Positions 1 through 7,048 of a DNA stretch of 64,000 nucleotides are shown piece after piece. How positions within the stretch are numbered: position 1 is the stretch's first letter; each line of letters begins with the position of its first letter. The stretch is taken from contig NZ_JNWK01000035.1 of the NCBI RefSeq assembly GCF_000716445.1, positions 62,001 through 126,000 on the forward strand. The letters are read 5' to 3'. The notes below the pieces were generated by a model that worked only from the letters and a program-made list of their open reading frames with translations, had not been told where the DNA came from and made no database searches. This DNA is from Streptomyces wedmorensis (GTDB lineage Bacteria > Actinomycetota > Actinomycetes > Streptomycetales > Streptomycetaceae). The position numbers and the translations under genes were made by a program.

Positions 1-389
1 CGCGCCGTGCGGTACGCCGTCGTGAACCCGGACCGGCGGTAGTTGTCCTGCTGCGCCGGCACCCCGTCGAGCCCGACGGACCGCCCGCCCGCGTGGGCGA
101 GCGCGGTCCGCCAGGTGGTCAGGCCGTGACCGAGGCCGCGGAACTCGGGGCGTACGAGATAGAAGCCGAGGAACGCGTACGCCTCGTCGTAGTTCACGAC
201 CGAGATGGCCGACACCGGCTCCCCGTCGACCCGCCCGAGGAAGAAGCCCCCGGGATCCTGCGCGAAGAACGCCGGCGCGTCCGCCAGGCCGGGGTTCCAC
301 CCCTCCTCGGCGGCCCAGGAACGCACGAGGTCCCAGTCCCGCAGCGTTGCGGGCGCGACGGAGAGCGAACCGGTGGAGGCGGAGGTCAT
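1..389 (-). CDS. GNAT-family N-acetyltransferase, cut by the window edge
   Basis: The protein starts with an ATG at 389 (MTSASTGSLSVAPATLRDWD) and runs off the left edge after about 129 residues. The motif RPEFRGLGHGLTTW, around residue 85, is the acetyl-CoA pyrophosphate-binding loop (Q/RxxGxG/A) of GNAT enzymes. The stretch before it (FFLGRVDGEPVSAISVVNYDEAYAFLGFY) matches the beta-2 to beta-4 strands of the fold. The acceptor substrate cannot be told from sequence. The gene is read away from the NAD-kinase-like gene and no operon partner is visible inside the window. The family call is firm; the function is unknown. Confidence 0.85.
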   Translation of the reverse strand, partial: MTSASTGSLSVAPATLRDWDLVRSWAAEEGWNPGLADAPAFFAQDPGGFFLGRVDGEPVSAISVVNYDEAYAFLGFYLVRPEFRGLGHGLTTWRTALAHAGGRSVGLDGVPAQQDNYRRSGFTTAYRTA

Positions 390-560
390 GCGGGTTCCTT
401 CGGCGGCCGGGAGCGGGCGGACGTGCGGAAACGGGGCAAAGCGCGCCGAGCATAGCGCCGTTCCGCGCGCCCGCCGCCGGACGCCGATCGATTTCGGCCG
501 GGCGCGCGGGGCGGCCGCGGCGCTCCCGCGGGGGCGCGCGGGGTGGGCGGGCGCGGTTCT

Positions 561-640
561 GCGCGGGGGCGGCCAGGGGCGGCGGGAGCGGTCCGGCGCG
601 GGGGCGGCCAGGGGCGGCGGGAGCGGTCCGGCGCGGGGCC
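561..640. repeat. 35-bp tandem repeat, 2.3 copies
   Basis: A 35-bp G-rich unit beginning GCGCGGGGGCGGCCAGGG occurs at 561-595 and is repeated exactly at 596-630, followed by a 10-bp partial third copy. It fills part of the 286-bp non-coding gap between the GNAT gene and the NAD-kinase-like gene. No gene or clear terminator is seen in the rest of that gap. Confidence 0.8.
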
Positions 641-675
641 GGGCCTCCTGGGTCCTGTCCGGCGGTGGCCGGGGG

Positions 676-1575
676 TCAGCAGACCAGGCGGAGGCGGGGG
701 GTGGCGACGGTGAGGTGGACGGTCTGGCCCCAGGTGAGTTCGAGGGCGTCGGACTCGACGCCGTCGCCGAAGGCGACGAGGCGGTCGGACTCGACGGTGA
801 GGCGCAGGCCCTGGCCCGCGGCGAGGAGGCCCTCGACGCGGGTGGTGCCGGTGGTGGGGGACGGCCAGGCCTCGCGGACGAACCAGGCGAGCCGGGCGTC
901 CGAGGGCGCGGGCAGGGCGAGCGCGCTGGAACGCTGCTCCCACAACGAGCGGAGCCAGCCGGTGGCCCCGGTTCCGGTGCCGACCAGGACGCCGGACGAG
1001 GCCTGCGGTTCCGGCGGCAGGTCCGTGCCGTCGAGCCCGAGCGTGTAGCGGGCGGTCTGGTGGCCGGGCGGGCCGACGTAGATCTCGTTGAGGGCGAGGA
1101 GCCGCTGCGCGTCGTCGGTGACGGCCTCGACCATCGTCAGCTCGTCGACGGCCGCGCGGGCCTCCGCCGCGTACGGCAGCAGCCGGCGTGCCTGCGTCGA
1201 ACGGTGCCGCACCAGGACGCCCGGATTGCGCCCCGGGTCGGCGTCGATGCCGACGACCGGCTGGCCGGTCAGGTACTTCGCCGCGTTGGCCACCAGTCCG
1301 TCCTGACCGACCACGACGACGACGTCCTCGGGGCCGAACAGGAACCGGTCCAGGTCGGCGCGCTCCACCCGGGTCTGGCGCCATGTCAGCGGGACCGCGC
1401 CCGCCACCTCGGCGAGCGCCCGCCGGGCGCGCTCGTGCCGTTCCCGGACGGCTTCGACCGAACGGCCGCGCGCGGTGAGGAAGAACGCGGCCTGGCCGTG
1501 CGTGCCGTGCCGGGCGAGCAGCTCCTCGTACTCCGTGGTGCGGTGCACGAGCACCGCGCGCGGCGCGAGGCTCAC
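676..1575 (-). CDS. NAD-kinase-like protein with altered GGDG motif
   Basis: A 299-aa protein with the fold signature of the NAD kinase/lipid kinase superfamily: an ALNEIYVG segment (residues 161-168) equivalent to the LNE motif of NAD kinases, and a glycine-rich loop GTGTGATGWL (199-208) in place of the usual TPTGSTAY loop. The phosphate-binding GGDGT motif is replaced by GQDGL (90-94), so ATP:NAD phosphotransfer is not assured. The GTG start at 1575 is chosen because its GTGA overlaps the stop of the upstream SPFH gene by 4 nt, implying translational coupling. An upstream reading would only extend into the SPFH coding sequence. It could be a nucleotide-binding partner of the SPFH protein rather than a true kinase. 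Confidence 0.75.
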   Translation of the reverse strand: MSLAPRAVLVHRTTEYEELLARHGTHGQAAFFLTARGRSVEAVRERHERARRALAEVAGAVPLTWRQTRVERADLDRFLFGPEDVVVVVGQDGLVANAAKYLTGQPVVGIDADPGRNPGVLVRHRSTQARRLLPYAAEARAAVDELTMVEAVTDDAQRLLALNEIYVGPPGHQTARYTLGLDGTDLPPEPQASSGVLVGTGTGATGWLRSLWEQRSSALALPAPSDARLAWFVREAWPSPTTGTTRVEGLLAAGQGLRLTVESDRLVAFGDGVESDALELTWGQTVHLTVATPRLRLVC

Positions 1576-2603
1576 GACCCGGCCCCGGCCCCGGTACCGG
1601 CTCCCGTTCCGCCCTCGCCGAGCCTGGCGAGCAGTCCGGTCAGCACGTCGGGGGAGAGCGTGAGGTGCTCGATCCGGGGGAGGTTCTCGGCGGCGCGGTG
1701 CACGGCGAGGGCGTGCAGCGTGGCCGGCGCCACCTCGGAGTGGGCCCGCAGCCACGCGGACTGCGCTCCGGCGCGCGCCTCGCCGACCTCGCGGGCCGCC
1801 TCCGCCTCGGCCCGGGCGAGCCGGACCTTCCGTACGGCCTCGGCCTCGGCCCGCACGGCGTCGGCGGCCGCGTTCTCCTCGGCCTCGCGGCGCGCGTTGG
1901 TGCCGCGCTGCTCGACGAGCCGCTCCTCCTGCCGGGCGAGCTCGATCTTGCTGGCGAGCTCGTTCTCGGCGATGGCGCGTTCGCGCTCGACGGCGACCGC
2001 GCGGCGCTCGTACGTGGCCCGGTCGGCCTCCTGCTGGATCTGCTCGCGGGCCGGGGTGCGCAGCGCGCGTTCGACCTCGGGCTCGGGGCGGATCGCGACC
2101 ACCCGGACCGCGACGACCTCGATGCCGGTGGCCGGCAGGCGCGGTTCGGCGCCCAGTCCGGCCGTGATGCGGTCCCGTACCGCCGCCACGCCGTCGACCA
2201 GGGCCGCCGCCAGCGCGGTGCGGGCGAGGACGTCGAGGGCGTGCTGCTGCGCGGTCTCGGTGAGCAGGGTGGCGATCTGCTCCAGCGGCGCGCCCCGCCA
2301 GGCGCCGGTGTCGGGGTCGATCGAGAAGTCGAGCCGCGCGGCCGCCGTTCCCGGGTCGCCGATCCGGTAGGTGACCGTGGCCTGCACGCTGACGTCCTGG
2401 AAGTCCGCGGTGCGGGCGTGGAACGCCATCGCGAGCTCCCGGTCGTTCACCGGCACCTCGGAGAGCGCGGCGGTCAGCGGCCGGAACCAGAAGCTCAGCC
2501 CCTCGCCGTCGTGGACGAGCCTGCCCCGGCGCTGGTGGCGGATGTGCGCGGTGGGCGCGGAGCGCAGATGGCGCCAGCCGGCCCGCCGGGTGATGTCAGC
2601 CAT
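1572..2603 (-). CDS. SPFH/band 7 domain protein (slipin/prohibitin-like)
   Basis: A 343-aa protein. Residues about 30-180 form an SPFH (band 7) domain (VSVQATVTYRIGDP, then GIEVVAVRVVAIRP). Residues about 185-285 are a long Ala/Glu/Arg-rich coiled coil typical of proteins that oligomerise at membranes. The C-terminus is a short Gly/Ala/Thr tail. There is no obvious N-terminal membrane helix, so membrane contact would be peripheral or through partners. It is first in an operon with the overlapping NAD-kinase-like gene. Two TCGTCA-N3-TGACGA palindromes lie immediately upstream, so the pair is probably controlled by a dedicated repressor. The family is clear; the cellular role is not. Confidence 0.85.
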   Translation of the reverse strand: MADITRRAGWRHLRSAPTAHIRHQRRGRLVHDGEGLSFWFRPLTAALSEVPVNDRELAMAFHARTADFQDVSVQATVTYRIGDPGTAAARLDFSIDPDTGAWRGAPLEQIATLLTETAQQHALDVLARTALAAALVDGVAAVRDRITAGLGAEPRLPATGIEVVAVRVVAIRPEPEVERALRTPAREQIQQEADRATYERRAVAVERERAIAENELASKIELARQEERLVEQRGTNARREAEENAAADAVRAEAEAVRKVRLARAEAEAAREVGEARAGAQSAWLRAHSEVAPATLHALAVHRAAENLPRIEHLTLSPDVLTGLLARLGEGGTGAGTGAGAGS

Positions 2604-2615
2604 GGATCCCCCTTG

Positions 2616-2664
2616 TCGTCATGCTGACGATAGGGGGTTCCGGTGATTGTCGTCAAGGTGACGA
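2616..2664. promoter_or_regulatory. Two identical-armed operators upstream of the SPFH operon
   Basis: Two perfect inverted repeats, TCGTCA-TGC-TGACGA at 2616-2630 and TCGTCA-AGG-TGACGA at 2650-2664, have centres 34 bp apart. Both are preceded by TTG. They occupy most of the 84-bp gap between the DMT gene stop and the SPFH ATG at 2603, the nearer one only 13 bp from the start codon. This is the layout of a repressor operator pair. The regulator is not encoded next to it; an NrtR-type (Nudix-related) regulator is one guess because of the NAD-related gene, but that is inference only. Confidence 0.7.
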
Positions 2665-2687
2665 AAGGGACTCCCGCCGGGTTCGGC

Positions 2688-3893
2688 TCAGTGACACGCC
2701 AGGTGCGACGGGCGGGGCGACGCGGCGGCGGGCGAGGGGACGACGGTGGGCTCGGCAGCCGGCCCGGGCCCGGATGCACCGGCCGGGTCGGCTGCTTGTA
2801 CGACCGTGGTCGCGAACCCGGGTGCGTGCGCCGGGGTGGGCGCCAGGGCGAGCGCCGCCAGGGGGTCGGCCGTCTGTGCGGCGAGGGGTGAGGGCGCGAG
2901 CGCCGTCATGACTCCGGCCGCGGTCACGGCTCCGGCCGCCAGGTCGGCCGCTGCTCCGGCCGTGGGTTCGGACGCGGCGGCCGGGGATGCCGGCCCCGTC
3001 TCCGCGCCGGCCTCCTTCGCACCGCCCTTCGTCAGGAGCACCACGCCCCGCGCCGCGACGAGGGAGGCGGCCGCCGCGACGAGCCAGCCCCAGGCGCCGG
3101 CCCGGAAGGTCTCGCCGAGCAGGGCGACCCCGATGACGGCGGCGGCGGCCGGGTTGGCGAGGTTGACGACGGCCAGGGGGGCCGCGAGGCCACCGCGGTA
3201 GGCGGCCTGGGAGAGGAGGAGGCCGCCCGTGGCGAAGGCGGATATGAGGACCGCGAGCAGCGCCGTCTGCCACCAGACGGGCTCGTCGCCGGGGAGTTCC
3301 CGCGCGAGCGCGGCCGTGAGGGTCTGGGTGAGCGCGGACGCGACGCCCGATGCGATCCCGGAGGCCGTGGCGTGCCCGAGCCCGCGTCCGGTCCGACCGT
3401 CGCCGGACGCGCCGCGCGCGGTCGGTCGGCCCGAGGCGAGCGTGGCGATCAGGAGCGCGGTCGCCGCCGCGACGGCCAGGGACTCGCGCAGGCTGAGCGC
3501 CTCGCCGGGCGCCGTCGGGCCGGTCACGGCGACCAGGCCGACGAGGCCCGCCAGGGTCAGCAGCGCGCCGCGCCACTCGGTCCTGGTGACCCGGCGGTGC
3601 GCGAGGTGCGCGCCCAGCGGCAGTGCCGCCACGAGGGTGAGCGCGCCGAGCGGCTGAACCAGGGTCAGCGGCCCGTAGTGCAGGGCCACGACGTGCGCCA
3701 GCGCGCCGGCGGCGTTGAGGCCGACGGCCCACCACCACTGCCCGCGGGCGAGCAGCGCGCGCAGGGCGCCGCGTCCGTCGGCGGCGGCGGAGGTGGCGGC
3801 GAGCCGGGACTGGGCGACGGCGGCGAGCGCGTACCCGGCGGCGGAGACGAGGGAGAGGAGCACCGCGACCACGGTGCCGGCGGCGGGGCTCAT
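2688..3893 (-). CDS. DMT-family integral membrane transporter
   Basis: A 401-aa protein with about nine or ten hydrophobic segments in residues 1-295, arranged as two EamA-like halves (an early VSAAGYALAAVAQ helix and a late NLANPAAAAVIGVALLGE helix with the family's conserved Pro and Glu). This suggests a drug/metabolite-superfamily permease or a NIPA-like cation transporter; the substrate is unknown. Residues about 300-401 are an Ala/Pro/Thr-rich tail with no fold, longer than usual for the family. The ATG at 3893 overlaps the TGA of the PAP2 gene (ATGA), so it is the second gene of a coupled two-gene operon. Confidence 0.8.
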   Translation of the reverse strand: MSPAAGTVVAVLLSLVSAAGYALAAVAQSRLAATSAAADGRGALRALLARGQWWWAVGLNAAGALAHVVALHYGPLTLVQPLGALTLVAALPLGAHLAHRRVTRTEWRGALLTLAGLVGLVAVTGPTAPGEALSLRESLAVAAATALLIATLASGRPTARGASGDGRTGRGLGHATASGIASGVASALTQTLTAALARELPGDEPVWWQTALLAVLISAFATGGLLLSQAAYRGGLAAPLAVVNLANPAAAAVIGVALLGETFRAGAWGWLVAAAASLVAARGVVLLTKGGAKEAGAETGPASPAAASEPTAGAAADLAAGAVTAAGVMTALAPSPLAAQTADPLAALALAPTPAHAPGFATTVVQAADPAGASGPGPAAEPTVVPSPAAASPRPSHLACH

Positions 3894-4720
3894 CGCAGGG
3901 CTCCCGCCGGCAGGGCGGTCGCGCCGAGCGTGCGGCCCACCGGCGGAGGAGGTGCCGTGCTCCGCCGGCCGGGGGCGCGGACGGCCAGGAGCGCGAGGCC
4001 GAGGAGTACCGCGGCGGCAAGCGCGTCGAACCAGTAGTGGTTGGCGGTGCCGACGATGACGAGCAGGGTGAGCAGCGGGTGCAGCAGCCACAGGACCCGC
4101 CGGCGGGAACGCGTGGCGGCGATCAGGCCGATCGCGACCATCAGCGCCCAGCCGAAGTGCAGCGACGGCATGGCCGCGAACTGGTTCGCCATCGAGTCCG
4201 TCTCCGGCGTCGCCCCGTACACCGAGGGGCCGTAGATCCGGGCGGTGTCGACGAGTCCGGACGCGGCGAGCATTCGCGGCGGGGCGAGCGGCATCAGCAG
4301 GTGGAGCGCGAGCGCCGCGCCCGTGAGGAGCGCCAGCACGCGGCGCGACCACAGGTAGTGGGCGGGGCGCCGCCAGTACAGCCAGACGAGGAAGGCGATG
4401 GTGGCCGGGAAGTGCACCGCCGCGTAGTAGGTGTTGGCGGCCTTGACCAGCGGCTCGCCGTGCAGCAGCAGCTGCTGGACCGTCTCCTCGCCCGGCAGGT
4501 GCAGCGCCCGCTCGGCGTCCCAGACGCGGTCGGCGTTCCGGAACGCGCGGGCCTCGTGGCCGTTGGCGAAGAACCGGCCGAACTTGTAGACGAGGAAGAG
4601 CGCGGTGACGAGCAGGAGCTCGCGCAGCAGCGGGGGCCTGGCCGACCCGGTGCCGTCGGCGCCGGCGTCCTCCCGGTCCTCGATCCGGTCGTGCCCGGCG
4701 GGGTCGGGGGTGGGTGTCAT
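3890..4720 (-). CDS. PAP2-superfamily membrane phosphatase/transferase
   Basis: A 276-aa membrane protein. After a polar N-terminus there are about six transmembrane helices with the PAP2 signature: SMANQFAAMPSLHFGWAL (PSLH motif) and, about 50 residues later, GTANHYWFDALAAA (the H-x3-D catalytic pair). The arrangement, including the early LAPPR motif, resembles the Aur1/inositol phosphotransferase-like branch seen in Streptomyces. The likely reaction is hydrolysis or transfer of a lipid phosphate at the membrane. The ATG at 4720 is preferred over a start 17 codons upstream because it begins the conserved sequence. It is first in an operon with the overlapping transporter and divergent from a TetR gene. 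Confidence 0.85.
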   Translation of the reverse strand: MTPTPDPAGHDRIEDREDAGADGTGSARPPLLRELLLVTALFLVYKFGRFFANGHEARAFRNADRVWDAERALHLPGEETVQQLLLHGEPLVKAANTYYAAVHFPATIAFLVWLYWRRPAHYLWSRRVLALLTGAALALHLLMPLAPPRMLAASGLVDTARIYGPSVYGATPETDSMANQFAAMPSLHFGWALMVAIGLIAATRSRRRVLWLLHPLLTLLVIVGTANHYWFDALAAAVLLGLALLAVRAPGRRSTAPPPPVGRTLGATALPAGALR

Positions 4721-4830
4721 CCCCCGTCCTGCAGGACGTGGTCCTCGTATCCCGCTCAACCCGGCAGCCATCGCGCGGCCCTCTAATCCGTCAAATCGCC
4801 AACAAACGGAGTGAGCCTAGATCCGATTTC

Positions 4831-4868
4831 ATCGAGACGCAAGCGTCTCGATACGTTTGCGTCTCGAT
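4831..4868. promoter_or_regulatory. TetR operator between the PAP2 and tetR genes
   Basis: A near-perfect palindrome at 4831-4852 has 10-bp arms ATCGAGACGC and GCGTCTCGAT separated by AA. The right arm recurs exactly at 4859-4868, making a second, overlapping imperfect palindrome with the segment TCGATACG. It lies in the 206-bp divergent gap, 58 bp before the tetR ATG, and is the expected site for autoregulation and for control of the PAP2-DMT operon. Confidence 0.75.
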
Positions 4869-4926
4869 TGTGCACCCCCTACTCTCGTATGTGCAGAGAC
4901 AGAGGTGTCCGGGAGGGATCGGATCG

Positions 4927-5529
4927 ATGTCCACACAGGCCGCCAGCGCCGCAGCCCGTCGCAGCAAGATCACACCGGAGCGCGAGACGGAGCTGTACGA
5001 CGCCGTGCTCTGCCTCCTCCGTGAGGGTGGCTACGACTCGGTGACCATGGAGGGCGTCGCCGCCCGCACCAAGTGCGGCAAGGCCACCCTCTACCGGCAG
5101 TGGGGCACGAAACCGCAGCTGGTCACCGCCGCGCTGGCCCAGCGGCGCTGCACCGTCTTCGCCGGCATCGACACCGGCACCCTCGCCGGCGACCTGCGCG
5201 AGGCCGCCCGCATCGCCGCCTCCCACCGCGAACGCGACGCCGAGCTGATGGAGGCCGTCGCCCAGGCCTTCATCCAGCACCCCGACCTGCGCGCCGCGCT
5301 CCGCGAGACCGTCATCGCCCCGGAGGTCGCGGCCATCGACGCCGTCGTGGCGCGCGCCGTCGAGCGCGGCGAGGTGGCCGCAGGCAACCCGGCCATCGGC
5401 TTCGTCGCGCCCTGCTTCATGGGCATGCTCCGCATCGAGCGGCTCTTCGAGGACCGCTTCGCCGACGCCTCCACCATGCGGACCTTCGTCGACGCCGTCC
5501 TCCTTCCGGCACTGCGCGTCGCCGAGTGA
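4927..5529 (+). CDS. TetR-family transcriptional regulator
   Basis: A 200-aa protein. Residues about 15-65 are a TetR_N helix-turn-helix (ITPERETELYDAVLCLLREGGYDSVTMEGVAARTKCGKATLYRQWGTKPQLV, with the GKATLYRQW recognition helix). The rest is an all-helical ligand-binding domain of the TetR_C_16-like type. The ATG at 4927 follows AGGGATCGGATCG and gives the usual family length; readings extending further upstream would run through the operator. It is divergent from the PAP2-DMT pair with a strong palindrome between them. The inducer is unknown. Confidence 0.88.
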   Translation: MSTQAASAAARRSKITPERETELYDAVLCLLREGGYDSVTMEGVAARTKCGKATLYRQWGTKPQLVTAALAQRRCTVFAGIDTGTLAGDLREAARIAASHRERDAELMEAVAQAFIQHPDLRAALRETVIAPEVAAIDAVVARAVERGEVAAGNPAIGFVAPCFMGMLRIERLFEDRFADASTMRTFVDAVLLPALRVAE

Positions 5530-5558
5530 GTCCGCGTGTCGTCCGGCACGCTGACACC

Positions 5559-5933
5559 ATGCCCGCAAGCGCCCCCGCCGTCCGCGTCCGCCGCGTCTAC
5601 GACACACCGTCGCCCGACGACGGCGTACGCGTCCTCGTCGACCGCCTCTGGCCGCGCGGGCTCCGCAAGACCGACGCCCACATCGACGAATGGCCCAAGG
5701 CGCTCACCCCCTCCACCGAGCTCCGCCACTGGTACCACGGCCCCGACGGCCGGTACGACGAGTTCTGCCGCCGCTACGAGGCCGAACTCGCCGCCCCCGA
5801 CGCCGCCCTCGCCCTCGACCGCCTGAAGGACCTCGCCACCCGCGAGACCATCACCCTCCTCACCGCCGCCAAGGACCCCACCCTCAGCCACACCTCCGTA
5901 CTCCAGCGCGAGCTCGAACACCCGCGAAAGTAG
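5559..5933 (+). CDS. DUF488 family protein (YeaO-like)
   Basis: A 124-aa cytosolic protein with the DUF488 hallmark VRVLVDRLWPRGL near residue 24, then WPKALTPSTELRHWY and the C-terminal ETITLLTAAKDPTLSHTSVL. The length is normal for the family. Biochemical function is not established; some members are linked to stress. It lies 29 bp after tetR on the same strand and could share its transcript. Confidence 0.88.
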   Translation: MPASAPAVRVRRVYDTPSPDDGVRVLVDRLWPRGLRKTDAHIDEWPKALTPSTELRHWYHGPDGRYDEFCRRYEAELAAPDAALALDRLKDLATRETITLLTAAKDPTLSHTSVLQRELEHPRK

Positions 5934-5945
5934 AAGGTGTTCGGT

Positions 5946-5981
5946 GGGGCTGGGGCTGGGGCTGGGGCTGGGGCTGGGGCC
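5946..5981. repeat. GGGGCT hexamer repeat, potential G-quadruplex
   Basis: Five exact GGGGCT hexamers (5946-5975) followed by GGGGCC, then further G4/G5 runs. It sits between the convergent DUF488 and DUF309 genes, 12 bp past the DUF488 stop. Six or more G4 runs spaced by two bases could form a quadruplex on the plus strand. The rest of this 224-bp gap shows no gene. Confidence 0.8.
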
Positions 5982-6157
5982 GGGGGCTGGGTCTGGGGTG
6001 GTCGGGCCGCTCCGGCGCGGCGGTGGGTTCGGACGGCCCATGAGTGGGAGGCGCGGATCTCCTCGCAGGCCGCCGCGGCCGCCGGGGCGGTCTTCTCGAC
6101 CGCGGCCGGGTCGGGGCGTAGAGCGCGACGGTCCGGGCGCGCCGAGCGTCCCTCCGC

Positions 6158-6925
6158 TCAGACGCCGTCCCGGCGTAGGCGGGGTGCCTCCGCGACGGGG
6201 TCGACGCCCGCGGCCGAGGCGCCGGGTGTAGCCGCGCCGCCCGTGGCCGAGGCGCCGGGTGTAGCCGCGCCGCCCGCGGCCGAGGCGTCGGGTGTAGCCG
6301 CGCCGCCCACGGCCGAGGCGCCGGTCGTAGCCTCGCCGCCCGTGGCAACGCCCGCCTTGCCGTCCGTGGCGCCGCCCGCCTCGCCGCCCTCCTCGTCGCC
6401 CGCGGAGGTGCCCGCTCCCGCCTCGCCGATCGCGGAGGCGTCCGCCTCCGTGTCCACGACATCCGCCGCACCGGGGCCGGCCTCCGTGCGGGCCGCCAAC
6501 TCCCTTGCCCACGCCGTGAGTCCATCGGCGTCGATCCCGTACGCGGCGGCCTCCGGAGCCGCGTCCGCGAGGCGGGCGGCGCCCCGGCGCAGCAGGCGGG
6601 CGCCGCCGGTCGTGTTGCCGCGGGCGGCGTGGGTCAGGCCCACGGCGAGCTGTGCGAGGCCCTGCCAGAGGTCGCGTTCCGACTCGGGGCCCGACTTCCA
6701 GGCGTCCTCGAAGACCTCGTGCGCGTGGAAGGGCATCCCGGCGTCCAGGAGCCGCTGCGCCTCGCGAAGGGTCTCCTCCGGTCCGCGCACGACCCCTTCG
6801 GGCTGGCGGGGCACACCCTCGGCGCCGTACGGCAGCGGCCGCCCGAGTCCGTCGCGGGGGCGGGCGCTCCGGGCCCGACCCGCCGTGTCGCGATCCCTGC
6901 CGTCGTCACTCGCTGTCCGGTTCAC
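6158..6925 (-). CDS. DUF309 protein with a repetitive Ala/Gly/Thr tail
   Basis: A 255-aa protein beginning at a GTG (6925). Residues about 45-140 are a DUF309 helical domain (AGMPFHAHEVFEDAWKSGPESERDLWQGLAQLAVGLTHAARGN), whose conserved HEVFED and WQGLAQ segments define the family. Residues about 150-255 are a low-complexity tail containing an 11-residue repeat (GGAATPGASAT type) encoded by 33-bp DNA repeats. DUF309 proteins usually end near residue 150, so the tail is an add-on. The function is unknown. Confidence 0.85.
   Translation of the reverse strand: MNRTASDDGRDRDTAGRARSARPRDGLGRPLPYGAEGVPRQPEGVVRGPEETLREAQRLLDAGMPFHAHEVFEDAWKSGPESERDLWQGLAQLAVGLTHAARGNTTGGARLLRRGAARLADAAPEAAAYGIDADGLTAWARELAARTEAGPGAADVVDTEADASAIGEAGAGTSAGDEEGGEAGGATDGKAGVATGGEATTGASAVGGAATPDASAAGGAATPGASATGGAATPGASAAGVDPVAEAPRLRRDGV
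6210..6341 (-). repeat. Four 33-bp repeats within the DUF309 gene
   Basis: Four consecutive 33-bp units (6210-6242, 6243-6275, 6276-6308, 6309-6341) differ from each other at one to six positions. Each adds 11 residues of the type GGAATPGASAA to the disordered tail, so copy number changes keep the reading frame. Confidence 0.85.
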
Positions 6926-7048
6926 CCGTCCATTGTGGCCCCCGCAACGATCGGGAACGCTAGGCTCGTCTGTCCAGTAACGGCCTGGTCCGCGTGGACC
7001 GCGCGGGTCGCGTCAGGCCGGATGTTCGTGTGGGGGAGTGAGTGCCCG

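Noticed and set aside
205..2370. A 721-codon open frame on the plus strand
   Set aside because: It is antisense to the NAD-kinase-like and SPFH genes, is Arg/Ala-rich with no domains, and reflects high GC.
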